Assembly (NCBI RefSeq): GCF_040802235.1
Contig: NC_133166.1
Location: 3,410,001-3,474,000, forward strand
Direction of reading: 5' to 3'
DNA: 64,000 nt
From: Manis javanica
Lineage: Eukaryota > Chordata > Mammalia > Pholidota > Manidae
This document shows, in pieces, positions 48,970 through 61,335 of the stretch (positions are counted from its first letter, which is position 1; each line of letters opens with the position of its first letter). Below the pieces are notes generated by a model, which searched no databases, had not been told where the DNA came from, and was given only the letters and a program-made list of their open reading frames with translations. A program made the translations under genes and the position numbers.

Positions 48970-49380
48970 GTGTAAAAAGAACACTACCCACTACCCACCA
49001 CCCCTTGCCCGGCTCTCTGTCCCCAGAAAGCAGGAAGTCTCCCACGTGAAGGGCTGCCTCCCTCGACAAGGAGGTACAGGGACCTCCTATGACCAGAGAG
49101 AGGGCATTCAGAGTCCAGAAGAAGGCTATATAAGGAGACTTGTTACTTTTAGTAATTTACCACCCCAGCCCAAATTCTGTTAGAATCCCTACCAATGGGA
49201 GTTCCAAACATATATTTTCATTGTCCTACAGGTTTTTCACAGATTCATCCTTGCTTTGTCTCAGAAGTATAAATCTGCCCGCCTTGCTCATTTTTTAGGG
49301 CCTTAATTACATTATTGGGCCTTCTTCCATCTGCGAATAATTAAACTTTGGTTTTGTCCCCTATAATCTGCCTCACATCA
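48970..49380 (+). mobile_element. Probable solo LTR (ERV1-like), fossil
   Basis: A GC-richer block of about 410 bp that can be read from TGTAAAAAGA to ...CACATCA. It has a TATA-like 'tatataagg' (about 49128) and a 3' part 'aataattaaactttggtttt' typical of class I LTRs. No internal retroviral sequence is attached. It lies just after the end of the OR pseudogene, whose last exon part may have been lost with its insertion. Boundaries are approximate. Confidence 0.55.
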
Positions 49381-49682
49381 AATTCTTAGATCAACTAGAA
49401 TGTTGAAGGAGAGAGGAAAACTTTTTCTCCCCAACACCACTTACTTCTGTTATTATCTCATCAGGAGCTATCTTGAAGTTTATTTCCCTGCCTTAATATG
49501 GATTGATTATCCATACTCATTCTTGAACTTGTCATTTTATGCTGGACTTTCTGATATCAGGGTGATATACTGGGTGGTTGCGTTTAAAATAAAAAACTAA
49601 TTTTTCAGCAAGTTTTATATTTAGCAGACTATGCTCTGTCAACACAAATTCACTGCTGATTTGAGACTGTTAATTAAAACAC

Positions 49683-49785
49683 AGTATTTTTAATAATTCA
49701 TCTTCCCTTAAATGAGTTTTTTATCCTACACACAGTGTATTTTTAATAATTCATCTTCCCTAAAATGAGTATTTTATCCTAAAAT
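49683..49785. repeat. Local tandem duplication of about 52 bp
   Basis: The phrase 'cagt.tatttttaataattca' followed by 'tcttccc.taaaatgag' and 'ttttatccta' occurs twice in a row. Confidence 0.85.
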
Positions 49786-50269
49786 TTGTAGTGTGTATTC
49801 TAGTTCTTCTCCCCCTTTATTGTTATCATTTGTTTAGGAAAAAGTATTAGCCAGTAAGGATGACCATATATGGAAAGCTTATAGAGAATATATGTTGAAT
49901 GACTATAGAATATGGACAAACTTGAATATGTAAAAGTCTGTACTGCAGAGTAGTGTTGAAAGGTGGTCTTTTAATAAACTATATTAATTTAAATGAATGT
50001 AAATTTGTAAAAGAAAAAAAGAAAAAGAAAACTTGACCTTTACTTCATGTATCTATTTAAAAAATCCCAGAGAGTTTGTAAACCTAAATATGAAATGCAA
50101 CACAATGAATCTTTCCAAAGGTGATGTGTGTTACCTTCATAATGTCAGTGTGACAAAAGTATTTTTTCAAATAAAATTATTAGCCATAGTGGAAAACATA
50201 GATAAGTTAAACTGTATTGATTAAAAAAGAGTGTTCATCCGAAGAAGCCATTGGGAGTGAAGATTTTTG

Positions 50270-50690
50270 CAGAAGAGTTTAAATACACCATATATAAAGA
50301 AGCATTCCAAACCAAAAACACAGAAATCTCAGGAGAAAAATTAAGAAGGAACTAAAAAGGTGTTTCACAAAAGAAGATAATCCAAATGGTCAGAAAACTA
50401 AGGAAAGTCACATTAGCATTCAATAAAATGCAAAATAAAACCAAAGAGATCTATGACTTATCAGAAAGACAAAAAAAGACAAATCTGACTATTTGTGTAA
50501 AGGGTGTGGCACAATGGGGCTCTCATTGCAGGCCAGCGTGGTGGACCACTTTAGCAGTCAGCTTGCCCTTATCTAGAGAATCTTACCCCGAGTCTCCTGC
50601 CAGACATGCGTCATGCATACGTCTGTCAGGAGACATGTCCAAGAAGGTTCATGTTTGCATCTTTCATAAGAGCAGATCCTTCTCCAATTA
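50270..50690 (+). mobile_element. Old L1M ORF2 remnants in unit 3
   Basis: Counterpart of 24280-24660 with 'acaaaagaagataatccaaatg' and a following block 'gtgtaaagggtgtggcacaa'. Confidence 0.7.
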
Positions 50691-52074
50691 GAATTATGGT
50701 TAAAAGATACTATTTGAATGCCCAATAATTTTATATGTGTATGTTACATACATATCATATAATATATATGATATGTGACATTTAGGATGTAATATGTATA
50801 TCCTACATTTTTTAATCGACATGTTTATAACAAAAAGAAAAAAAACAATATTATTTCTTATTTTAATGCCATTCTTCTATTTCTTCCCGACTCTAATTTA
50901 GAGAAAGGAATTGCCTTTTACCTCGAAAAAATAATCATTGACAACAAAACATGATTCAAGACTGGGGGTACTGCTGAATTTTTTAGATATATGAATGAAT
51001 CCATTTATGTAAATGGACATACTTAAAAATAAGCCACATATCATTTCCAACACTTAAAACAAATAAAAAATAACTTCCATTTATTTAGGATGCACTTGAT
51101 GATAGCAAGTCAGTCTTCTTTTTTGTAAACACTTAAAACTGGAAAAACATGAAACCTCATATTTTAGAGGCATCCTAAATAGAGCTGTTAAATAAAAAGA
51201 ATAGATGATAATGTCCAAATTAAGGCTCATTAAGTCAGAGGGAGATAGCCCACATGATGATTCACCCTTTGTTGGTTCACAATCTGTTCCAAGTACAAAT
51301 ACGTTCCAATATCATGTTACTACATGACTTCATGTCTGTGCATGTTTTACTGATTGATCCAAACAGTAAACACAATAGTGATATTGGTCAATGATGCATA
51401 AGATAATGTCTCAGAAATTTTTTCTGAACTAAATCATTTTCCAGATAAAAATTTAATTTCTGTTTTATAAATGAGGTTGAATATCTGTCCCTATTTAAGG
51501 GATCATTTTTCTCTCTTTTCTGTGAACTGTCACATCTAATTAGTCCATGTTTTTGTTTATACTTTAGACTTTCCTACAACATATAAAAACAAGCCAAGAG
51601 AACTTTATTTGAGATACCATTTGTAATTATTTTCCCCATTATATCAATTCTATAGACTTTACTTTTGGGATCTGTTTCTTTGTGCCATGCAGAGTTATTA
51701 ATTTTTATGCAATTTAACTTAATCTTTTGTGCCTACATTCCGTATTTCAAGTCATAATTAAACTTTCCTTACTGGGAAACTGTAAAATTCGTTTTTTTAG
51801 AAAGCTGTCATCATTTCACTCTCTAAACTATTTAAATCTCTGTCTCATTTACAGTTTTTCTTGCCAAAATATAAGGTATTAAGAGAAGTTTATCATTTTT
51901 TCCTTTAAGGCTGTCCAATTGTCTCCAAAATATTTAATTTATATGTTTCTATTTTATCAATTTGGTAGGCTACTTTTATTACATGACAAATTCTTACTGG
52001 TATTGGACCTTTTCTTGGCTTAAATACAAATTTCTACTCTATTTTCTACTTCCTTTCTCTGTATGTATATATTC

Positions 52075-52350
52075 TACTCCATGGAGGCGCCAGGAGATGC
52101 CCATCCACGCCCAGCACCTCACGGGGCTCGTCACCAGGCTCCAGAGCCCCTTTCAGCACAGCTGTTTCTGGGATGTGCCTCCCCAGCAGCTCAGGCCCGG
52201 CTGGCTGCTCACCCCGCTGCTGTGCTCTGTCACCCCTGGTTCCACAAGGCTCCTGTCACCACGCGCTCCTCGCTGGCGTCCCCGATCTCTGATGCAGGGG
52301 TCCTGCTCCTGGGCAGGTAACTTCCCCAGTCACTCTGTCACCACACGACT
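52075..52350 (+). other. GC-rich island, copy 2, with splice-donor-like site
   Basis: Duplicate of the island at 26200-26475. It keeps CAG|GTAACT at 52314-52322. It lies about 3.6 kb upstream of the OR ATG at 55960. Frames differ from copy 1 by small indels, which argues against protein coding. Confidence 0.5.
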
Positions 52351-55009
52351 ACGGAAGCTCCCTCTGGCGTATATATTTTTATCTTTATATTCATAAACCT
52401 TTAGAAATCATTGTTTACTAAATAACAGGGATCTACATCCTATTTTCATTATGAGAAATTGATTCCAAATCAAGATTCTTGAGCAATCCAAGGATGGGGA
52501 AAAAAGTCTTTCCCAGAATTGAATCCTGGAATGCACACATGGTTTGGCGCGTGTCCTTCCCATGATCTCTGCTGGACGTATGTCAGATTCTCATCTTACC
52601 ATAAGTAAAGCCTACATATTCAAACCTTAAAGATGTAAAATGGGAAAAGATGGTGATATGCTGCAAAGGGCAGGAAAACTTTCTCCCTGTTAAGATGTTC
52701 TTTTTAATTTCTATGAAAATTTTAACTTCAGAAAATATTTTAATGCATTCAACAGTCAAATCTCAGTTAGCTAAACTGGTTATGAAGAAACCAACATATT
52801 AGTTTTGTATATAAAAATAAAACATTTGTCATCAGAACATTTATTCCACTGTTACACAAGACAGCCTCTCATTAGTCATCAAGGAACCTAGGAGAGAGGA
52901 GAATATGAGAGAAACAAGTCTAAGATCTCAGTCTAATAGGAACAGAAGCTCCTTATGGAGTGTTCATAATAGATAAGGTGAGACTGGGTTTGGGTCAGTT
53001 TTGCATGGTCTCCAATAATGTTGCTCAGCACCTTATTCATGACTTAGGAAGTTAGGTGTGCTGCGCATTCTATTCCATGGAGAGGTTGAAGAGAAAGTAT
53101 TTCCAGGTAGTGAGAACTTTGTGGAAGGAAAGAGAGAAGTAGTGCCAAAAATAGGCTTTTAATTAAAAATCTAAGTGTCAGATACAAGAGATCCCTGGGG
53201 TAGATATAACTAATTTCATTTAAAGAGCACTTTATGTTTAGAAGGAACAGAATATTTTTAAACCAGCTTGAATAACTTTGAGGAAGCAAGTAATTTCACA
53301 TACAGAGATTTCAGTATCAAACCCACTATGTGAGAAACATCAGCAACGTCCCAAATAAAGAAGGTAAATACAAACCTCTTTAAACTGACAGTAAACATTA
53401 GATCATATTGTTAAATTTAAAGGTAGCATTTAACATACAATAGCAATGTGTCACCTTCTTAAAGCAACTCCTATCATTTCTGATGCTTATTAAACAAAAT
53501 TTACAATGAAGTAATAATAATATGTAGTGACATTGAAAATCTCTTCAAAATACTGAAAACTAATAATTGAAGTATTTTTTTCTAGACATAGGTATCACAG
53601 GAAACGTCATTTTGAGCCAACATAATGTAACAAATGAGTTGTATTTATGCACCCAGCATGACATTATAATGGGAGGTTTAAAATAAAATAATCCATTAAA
53701 TAATATTACAAACATTGGGGAATCCAAAGAACATTAATTTTAAAGAAAAAATGATAGAAGTAAGGAGTTACAAAATAATGAAAAAGAAGGCTAAATTCAA
53801 TACTATTTTTATGATTTAAATTGTTAATTTATATCAAATATAAAAAATACAGCTGAGGGTTGGGTTGCTTGCAACATGGAACTGAGAATATCATTAAAGA
53901 TTGCCTTCATTATTTGGGCTTTTCAGAGACTGGAGGCTTGAATTCAAATAAAGCTATTAGAAAACTAACTTTAACTTCAATTGCTTGATGAGAACTTAAA
54001 CATTTATAAGAAACAGATATAATTTTATGAGAGCACATGGAGTAAGTCACTGCTCTGTCTACTTTATTTTGTGCTTGAGAAATATACAAACCCTACCTCT
54101 GTCACATTACACAGTGATGATTTCATCACCAAAAGTTGAATTTGTACATTAGAAATTGTCTTTAGCACTGGACATAATTTTATTCAAGTAATAAGAGTGA
54201 AATCATTAGTGCTAAATGTTGTCATTAATAAAAGTGACGCATTATGATTAGAATTTTATTTTCTTGTATGTTAATACTTTTCTCCTTTTAAGAATGATGA
54301 TTTCATTTTAAATGTCTTTGTTTTAGGTAATTTCAAAATCAATTACTCAGCACCATAGTAGGTATACAAACATTTTCTAAGATCTATGTTGATACCAAGT
54401 AGGAAGAGAGACATAGTCCTTGCCTCCCAGATCCCTTCATGTGAGTGAAAGGAAAGACGTACAAACGGAATTGGCCACCTTGGAACACAATGTGTGCTCT
54501 TGGATTGCAGAGCAGATATAAACACAAACAAAAATATTGGCAGAGAAGTCATGGAGAACTCTCAGCTGAAGGCTTTGGTCTTTTATTACACCGATCACTA
54601 CAATAAGATCTCATTCCATTTCCACATAAACCATGTGATACAAAGAAAAGTAAATTAGTGTGTGCTTTTCTCCTACTGCTTAGGGGAAAGAGTAAAACTT
54701 AGAATAATACAATTTACTGTATCTAAGGAGGCACTGACCTTCAGGAGTGTGCATTGCAGAATCAGCCCTGAACATGAGAGTCTCTCTTAAATTTGATACC
54801 TGTGGGGTCTCACTCACCCTCACTAACCCTGGCCCTGGTGAAAGGAGAGAATGGACAAAAGTGATTACCAAGAAGTCAGCCAGTAATTCTGTTAAATAAA
54901 TTCTGCCAGGAAGTGTTTAACAACTTTGAAGACAAAAGATTTAAGAATGTAATCTCATATTTATATAATAGTCATAATTATAGAACTTTAAGTAATCATA
55001 TTAAAATTA

Positions 55010-55140
55010 ATAAGTAATTTGACATACATTATCTCACTTAATTTTCCCAAATACAGAAGACAAACTTAGAAGTTAAAACAATTGTTTAGTATCACACAGG
55101 TAAGAAATCATAGAGTTCAGATTCAAATTCAATTCTAATA
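55010..55140 (+). repeat. MIR SINE, duplicate copy
   Basis: Counterpart of 29440-29625: 'tacattatctcacttaattt', 'cacacaggtaagaaatcatag' and 'gttcagattcaaattcaatt'. Confidence 0.7.
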
Positions 55141-55959
55141 CAAAAATAAACACCAGCATACAATCACAAAGACTGTGTACACGTAATCAAATTATCCGTC
55201 ATTGGTAAGTCTCAATATCATTTTCTTTAAGAAAAGTGAATTTAGCAATGTACCTGAAGTGTTGTTTTCAAGGAACAACGAACCTGCTGGAGGTGCACAC
55301 AGCACACAGGGGCACACAGCTAGTACTTCCACCCGCCTGCCCACACATATGCACATGGGAAGGGACTCACTGCAAGACCATCCCTGTAACAGGGCGACCC
55401 TCCGTCTTGTTTCTATCTATCTGTACCGGTGTTTCTAGGCAACTCCTCCCGATTAAAGCCTTCTAATATTCCCCGCTTAGTATCCTACAAAAATATTTGT
55501 TTTATAGCCATATGTACAATAAAATGTTCTCTCATTTCTCTTGGCAAAATGCAGAATAGTATGTGCTACTAAACTGTGAGAGAAAAATCATAGAAAAAGA
55601 CAACAGCATTGTCACCAAGTGCAATTAATTCAAAGCAAGATGACATAGCAAATCTGTAGGCCTGTTTTCAGTGATAACTAATTGTTTTTTTGAGTCTGTG
55701 CTAAGAAGGGCATAGTTGGATTATCCTGGGTTATATTCAATAATAATATCTTAAAATAAATTTCAGGAGAGTGTGTAGAGTGATAATTCACAGGGTATAA
55801 ACTGAGAGAGTGGGAAACACATCACTAGTGACATTATTAAATTAGAAACAACTGCAGTGATTACCAAGACCAGTCTTGATATCCTGATGCAGTTTAGGAA
55901 ACAGCACCGATCCATGGAGGTAAGGTGGAAAGTACATGATAAATTGCTCCTTTCTGCAG

Positions 55960-56901
55960 ATGAAACACCAAGATAAACCAGCAGAAGAAAATGTAACTGA
56001 ATTGATGGGATTTGTTCTGCTGGGCTTTGCGGATGTTCCCCTTCTCCAGTCATTTCTATTTGCCTTGTTTTTAGTCATCTACATCATTACCTTGGTGAGC
56101 AATGGAATCATACTTCTAGTAACAAAACTAGACCCTGCTCTCCACACCCCCATGTACTTTTTCCTGGGAAATTTTTCCTTTTTGGAAATCTGCTATGTAT
56201 CAGTTACTCTCCCCAGAATGCTCATGAATCTTTGGACCCAGAGAAGAATGATTTCCTTAGTTTCCTGTGCTACACAAATGTACTTTATTCTTATGCTGGG
56301 AGCCACAGAGTGTTTCCTTCTGGCTGTGATGGCCTATGACCGCTACATGGCCGTTTGTAACCCTTTGCACTATCCTCTAGTCATGAACCACAAAGTGTGT
56401 GTCCAGCTGGTGTTTGGCTCCTGGATCAGTGGAATCCCGATACAGATAGGGCAGACATGCCAGATTTTCTCTCTGCGCTTTTGTGGGTCTCATTTAATCA
56501 ACCACTTCTTCTGTGACATCCCCCCAATACTCAGCCTAGCCTGTGGGGACACCTTTTTGAATGAAATGATGGTATACATAGTTGCTGTATTATTTGTTAT
56601 GGTTCCATTTCTGTTGATCCTTATCTCCTATACCAAAATCATCTCCACAATCCTTAAACTGCCATCAGCCACAAGTCGGGCCAAAGCCTTCTCCACCTGT
56701 TCATCTCATCTTACGGTTGTAGCTTTGTTCTACGGATCAGGCATTATTTCGTATTTAAGGTCGAAGACCAGTCACTCAGCAGGAACTGGTAAAGTGCTTT
56801 CTCTTTTCTATACCATCGTGACTCCCATGTTTAACCCCATGATATACAGTCTAAGGAACAAGGATGTCACCATGGCCCTGAGAAAATTGTTATGGAAATA
56901 A
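55960..56901 (+). CDS. Olfactory receptor, OR10AG1-like
   Basis: This is an intact 313-residue class II odorant receptor of the OR10 type, expected in the ciliary membrane of olfactory neurons. It has an N-glycosylation site (NVT at 11-13), GN motif (SNGI, 47-50), MAYDRYMAVCNP with DRY intact (127-129), FCDIPPILSLACGD, RAKAFSTCSSHL and [12 protein letters not shown] (NPxxY intact). The frame is open to an earlier ATG at 55936, but that ATG lies inside the splice-acceptor stretch 'ttgctcctttctgcag', so the ATG at 55960 is preferred. It is the closest relative of the gene at 30553. A 159-bp block (56553-56711) is identical in both genes. The conserved SLPFCG is SLRFCG here. Confidence 0.94.
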   Translation: MKHQDKPAEENVTELMGFVLLGFADVPLLQSFLFALFLVIYIITLVSNGIILLVTKLDPALHTPMYFFLGNFSFLEICYVSVTLPRMLMNLWTQRRMISLVSCATQMYFILMLGATECFLLAVMAYDRYMAVCNPLHYPLVMNHKVCVQLVFGSWISGIPIQIGQTCQIFSLRFCGSHLINHFFCDIPPILSLACGDTFLNEMMVYIVAVLFVMVPFLLILISYTKIISTILKLPSATSRAKAFSTCSSHLTVVALFYGSGIISYLRSKTSHSAGTGKVLSLFYTIVTPMFNPMIYSLRNKDVTMALRKLLWK

Positions 56902-58460
56902 GTTACTTCTTTACAAAATGAGTCTCTTGAAAGAACTGATTCCTACATATTGATATTGAAAATTCAACAGATATTTATTTCAGACTCTAATTTCCTGCCT
57001 GTACAGTTGTAGGTTTCCTCCAAATTATAAATTACCTGTGATGTTGTAATGTCTTAATATTTACATTTATTTACATATCATCAAAAAACAAATCATTTCA
57101 TTGTTAATTCTATAATTTTAGTGTGTAATATCTTCTCTCAGTGAGAACTTTTGTTAAGGATTGATGCAATGGACTTAATTGCAATAAATACTTCACTTAT
57201 TGGAAAGCATGTCATTCTATTTTTATAGAATTTTTACAGTCATTTTAGGAGACCTATTAGCAATGAATTATAAATATGTATGTATTTTAAATCATAGTGT
57301 ATTTATTAAAATATGTATGAATTTTTTGGTCTAGCAGTGATTTTATAAGAAATAAATTCTTAGAGAATAAGGGCACCTTTCTTGGAAACATAGTTACATA
57401 AGTGATTTTGATACACCAATACCAGTGAATATTAAGCATGACTTACATTAATATGTGCTAATGTATTTCTGTGAATCATAGAGTCTTATGCTTTGATAAA
57501 AAATAAATTGTATTAAAATATTTAAATGTACTGAAAAGAGGAGAGAGTGATGAGAATATTTTTTATATATTCTCCTGGAGAGGATACTAGTGATTAAAAA
57601 ACTAGGGAAAGGAAATAAAGTTTTATAAAACACATCTGGTATAAGGACACAGATACCACACATAACTTGTACACCACATATATATATATATGCATGTTGA
57701 AGATGATCAATAATAATATATTAATCTATGTTAATTGTGAATATCTGAGAGTAAAATACTCAGTTTTTTACTTTCCCTTTTGTTTACTCATATTTATGTT
57801 TATCAAAATAACCTGTGTTATTCATGTAGTCATGATAAACAATATGTATTCATTCTGTATCAAAAATCATCATCAGTTGTGTTCTCTAATTATAGTGATA
57901 CAATTAACCTTATCAATTTTCAATATTTACACTAATCTAATGAATTATTAGTATAATATTAGTATATACTAGTATAATGTTAGTAAATATTAATATAATA
58001 ACAGATCTCTAAGGAACCAGGACCTGTTATGATTACTAAGGTTAAAAAAGAATGTGGTGAAGTTTGCACCTGTTTTAAAGGTTTAGCCCATAAGAGGAAA
58101 AGATCAGTTATACTCACATGTGTATGAACATGCCAGTCAGAAACCATAAAATTATAGTGTAAATGATTGGATATAGGGAAAGAGTTAAAGAACAGGAAAC
58201 ATAATAACAACAAGGAAAATCCTGGGAACATTATTAAGCAGAAATCAGATAACTTCTAAACTGATGAGAGGTGGAATGGTATGAGACAGATATTGACAAG
58301 GCTTTGATTTTTACTGACCCCCCTGCCTAATATAGAAAAAAAATACAAAAAACAGGTAGAAGAGATAACTAACAAAGGGAAAACATTTAAAAAATATTAA
58401 TAACACCAATAGATACAAACTAATCTAACTCTTTTTACAGAAGAACAGCTAACAGCTATG
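56902..58460. other. 3' flank of the OR at 55960
   Basis: AT-rich duplicated DNA matching 31495-33065. A (TA)n run lies at about 57677-57692. No gene seen. Confidence 0.5.
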
Positions 58461-59599
58461 TTCTTGAAGCATGCTGATTTTTTTTCTTTTGCTAAATAAT
58501 GAAGTTCATACCTACCAACAATCTGTGAACAGGGTAAAAATTATTTTCTAACTTATCTAAACAAGTTACAAACAAAAATCTAAAGTAGTCGCTACATTCA
58601 GTGGTAATAATATGCCAAAAAAAATTTTGTACACTGATTTTTAAACATGGTGAATATGTACAGCTAATATGCATGCCTTATAAATTATAAAATATCTGTA
58701 TTGTCAAGATAAAGTGTTGTTTCATATTTGAATTCCATTATTCCTAAGCAATTCATTTATAGTACTAAAAAACAGACTTTTCTTGTTTATAAACACAAAT
58801 ACTGACACTTATTTACATAGGAACTCATGCTTGTACATGTTTTTGTGTATGTGTATGTGTGCACTTCAGGCAAAGAGGATGGTTTCCCTAGATGAAACTT
58901 AGTTGATGAGGGGAGAAGGAGAGGTCAGCAGTATGTGTGGAATCTTTACACACTTTGATTTGGGGAAGAAAAAATACTGAAGATATTTATTTATTTGTTT
59001 GTTTGTTTATAAAACATTTATGTCCAAAAAGTGTTCCTTTAACTGAGACATTAAAACATGTAAATAAAGCATTTTTCACTAAGAAGTTAGATAATTACTA
59101 TCTGTTATACTAATTAATGTAAAGCTAAATTATGTTTACTGTCTACAAACAACAAAAAGCCTAGGAAACGCAAAGCCCAATAGTTGTCATGCATGTCTGG
59201 AGAAGTCAAAACAAACTAGACTGCCCAAAGGTTTAGAAGGCAGGGAGTTTTAAAGCTGTTGCAGAAAGATTTGCATTAACACTCTTTAATTTAAAATGAT
59301 TTCCATATTTAAATATGTAGCCTTAATTATCTGGGAAACTAGATTTTGTCAAATATCTCCTCCAACATACTTGAATTTTCGACCAAGACTCCTTGGATCC
59401 AGCATCATGATTACATATTCATAATACTGCTGTGAGATGGTGATTTAGGCATTATTACCATTCTATAGACAGAGCAATTCCTAGAAAGAACATTTGCATT
59501 ACTCAAGATACACAGTTTACTCTAAGACTGACATTGTTCAGAGAATTGAAATACAAGCCAAAGAGTAAAATCGTTTGATATCATATACCCAATAGTGGA
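58461..59599. other. Intergenic, outside the duplication
   Basis: AT-rich DNA with a (TTTG/TTTA)n stretch at about 58985-59011. Nothing else recognised. Confidence 0.45.
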
Positions 59600-59835
59600 A
59601 ATTTACATATAACATACAAAGAACTCTCAAAATGCAATTTTAGGTGGGAAACAGTCTAATCAACAAATATACAAAAACTTGCATAGATATTCTACAGAAA
59701 GGGATATAAAGAAGTCAAATAATCACATAAAAGATGCTCATTGTCATTGGCCTTTATTAAAATGCAAGCTAAAACAAAAGGAAATTCTGCTACCTGTGTA
59801 TTTTAATGATCAGAATTAAAATAAAATAAATCACA
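59600..59835 (+). mobile_element. Old L1M ORF2 fragment
   Basis: Decayed L1 ORF2 blocks: 'caaagaactctcaaaatgca', 'cacataaaagatgctcattg' and 'ttattaaaatgcaagctaaaac'. Confidence 0.75.
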
Positions 59836-60089
59836 AAATAATACAACACAAATATAGCAAATATGTATGTAAGCCTTGAAAAGTGAGACTTGCATTGCAT
59901 AGGCCATGATGTTTCTAATGTCTGTTTTCCCATCTTTCAACTCATTAATCTTTATACAAATATAAACCTATGCCTGCTGTTAGTAATTAGACACAATATG
60001 CTCATTCATTAAATTGTGTGAAAGTGTATTTATGTCTGTTTGTTTGTAGGGACTGTTACAGAAACTTATTCTATTAAATCACGCTCATA

Positions 60090-60560
60090 ACCCTGAAAGG
60101 AGCCACAGAGACCCTGAGGACATCCTTGGCTGGGAGATCAACGCAGGAGCTACTTGGATGCTAGGTTTTGACAGTTGAGGGGAGATCATGACAGATACAG
60201 GGCATTCCAGCTGGTCACATGGCTGAAGCACTAGATACATTTTCCAGCTTCTCTTCTAGCTTGGGGCGGGCTGGTGACTGAATCTGACATGAGGGGTTAT
60301 GCATGAAGTTTCCAGTTTGAGCTCCTCAAAAGGAATCAGTGCGTGCTCTGCTCCTTCCTCGTCCCCTTTCTAAGGCCCAGGGGATGCTGGATTCTGCCTG
60401 GAGAACGTGGACGTGGAGGCGGAAGTTTCATATTGAAGATGATGTAACTGCCCCAACAGCCCTAAACTCTCCTTCTGACTTTTAATGACAGAGAAAGAAA
60501 CTTCTCTTTAAGACACTGTTCAATTGCTTCTTTATTAGAACATATTACTTTGTATCTTAA
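60090..60560 (+). mobile_element. Possible old LTR fragment (MaLR-like)
   Basis: A GC-richer stretch with 'cttctcttctagcttggggc', a 'gagaacgtggacgtggaggcgg' part and 'gacagagaaagaaacttctc', reminiscent of decayed MLT1-type LTR ends. The match is by eye and weak. Confidence 0.35.
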
Positions 60561-61189
60561 GTAATATGTAGTAGAAATTTCTGATTTCACAATGCTTATA
60601 TTTCTTAATAATCACAAAAAGTTAAAAGAGGTGGAGAGTTTAGAGGAATGGAATGGCCAGACATGTTTTTCATTGTTGTACTAAACTCCTCCAGTGGCAG
60701 GAAGAATGGTCTAGTTCCATTGGAAAGGCCCATGGGATCGGAGTGACTCCCGAAGGCAGAGGGCGATTCCTATTTAAACAGCAGTATATGTGGTGACAGT
60801 GGGACATCTCTCAGAAGGGGATTAACCTCTCTTTCAAATAAAGGTAAAGTACATAACCATCAGAAGAAAAAATACATTCCCATTTTTTGCTGTCTTCTAA
60901 CTCAATCAATACGGGTTGGCAGTGTATTTGACCTTAATCCAAACAGGTAAGCATGAATTATTTTGTCCAATGTAAAATTAGGTTTCACATGTAAATTCCT
61001 TGTTTCTGTGAACACTCATTCACAGAAAATTTAAAAAGGAATCCTTAGTTGTTATTATTGCTGTAGTTGAATTTCAAGGAACAGATTCACACAGCCTTTC
61101 TACTCCTCCGAGTCCCACTACAATATCAAAATGCAGAGCACTTTGGGAAAATGTACCAAAGTCTGCCAACATCTTCAACTCCATCATCA

Positions 61190-61335
61190 CCATTGCCACC
61201 ATTATCATCCTCCTAAGTGCTAACATTTACTAACTTATTACCATGTGTTAAGCATAAGTTTAAGCAGTTCGTGTGTGTTGATTCTAGAAGCCATATCACA
61301 TAAAAATGTAATTACGTTTAACTAAGAGACAACAG
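61190..61335 (+). repeat. Probable MIR fragment
   Basis: 'gctaacatttactaacttatt' followed by 'accatgtgttaagcataagtt' and 'aagcagttcgtgtgtg' has the order of the MIR 5' half. Confidence 0.6.

Larger units (their letters stand above)
50691..55200. other. Duplicated intergenic DNA upstream of the OR at 55960
   Basis: Counterpart of 24661-29680. It holds the second GC-rich island and a MIR fragment at 55010-55140, and no gene that I recognise. Confidence 0.55.
49500..58460. repeat. Segmental duplication unit 3
   Basis: Matches unit 1 from about 23770 to 33065 with many small differences, including the GC-rich island and the OR. It lacks the MIR at 28851-29215 and the L1 tail at 31973-32057 of unit 1. 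It contains a local duplication at about 49683-49785. Confidence 0.85.

Noticed and set aside
55936-55959. Upstream ATG extending the OR at 55960 by 8 codons
   Set aside because: The extension runs through the splice-acceptor stretch and has no match in the sister gene, which starts at the second Met.
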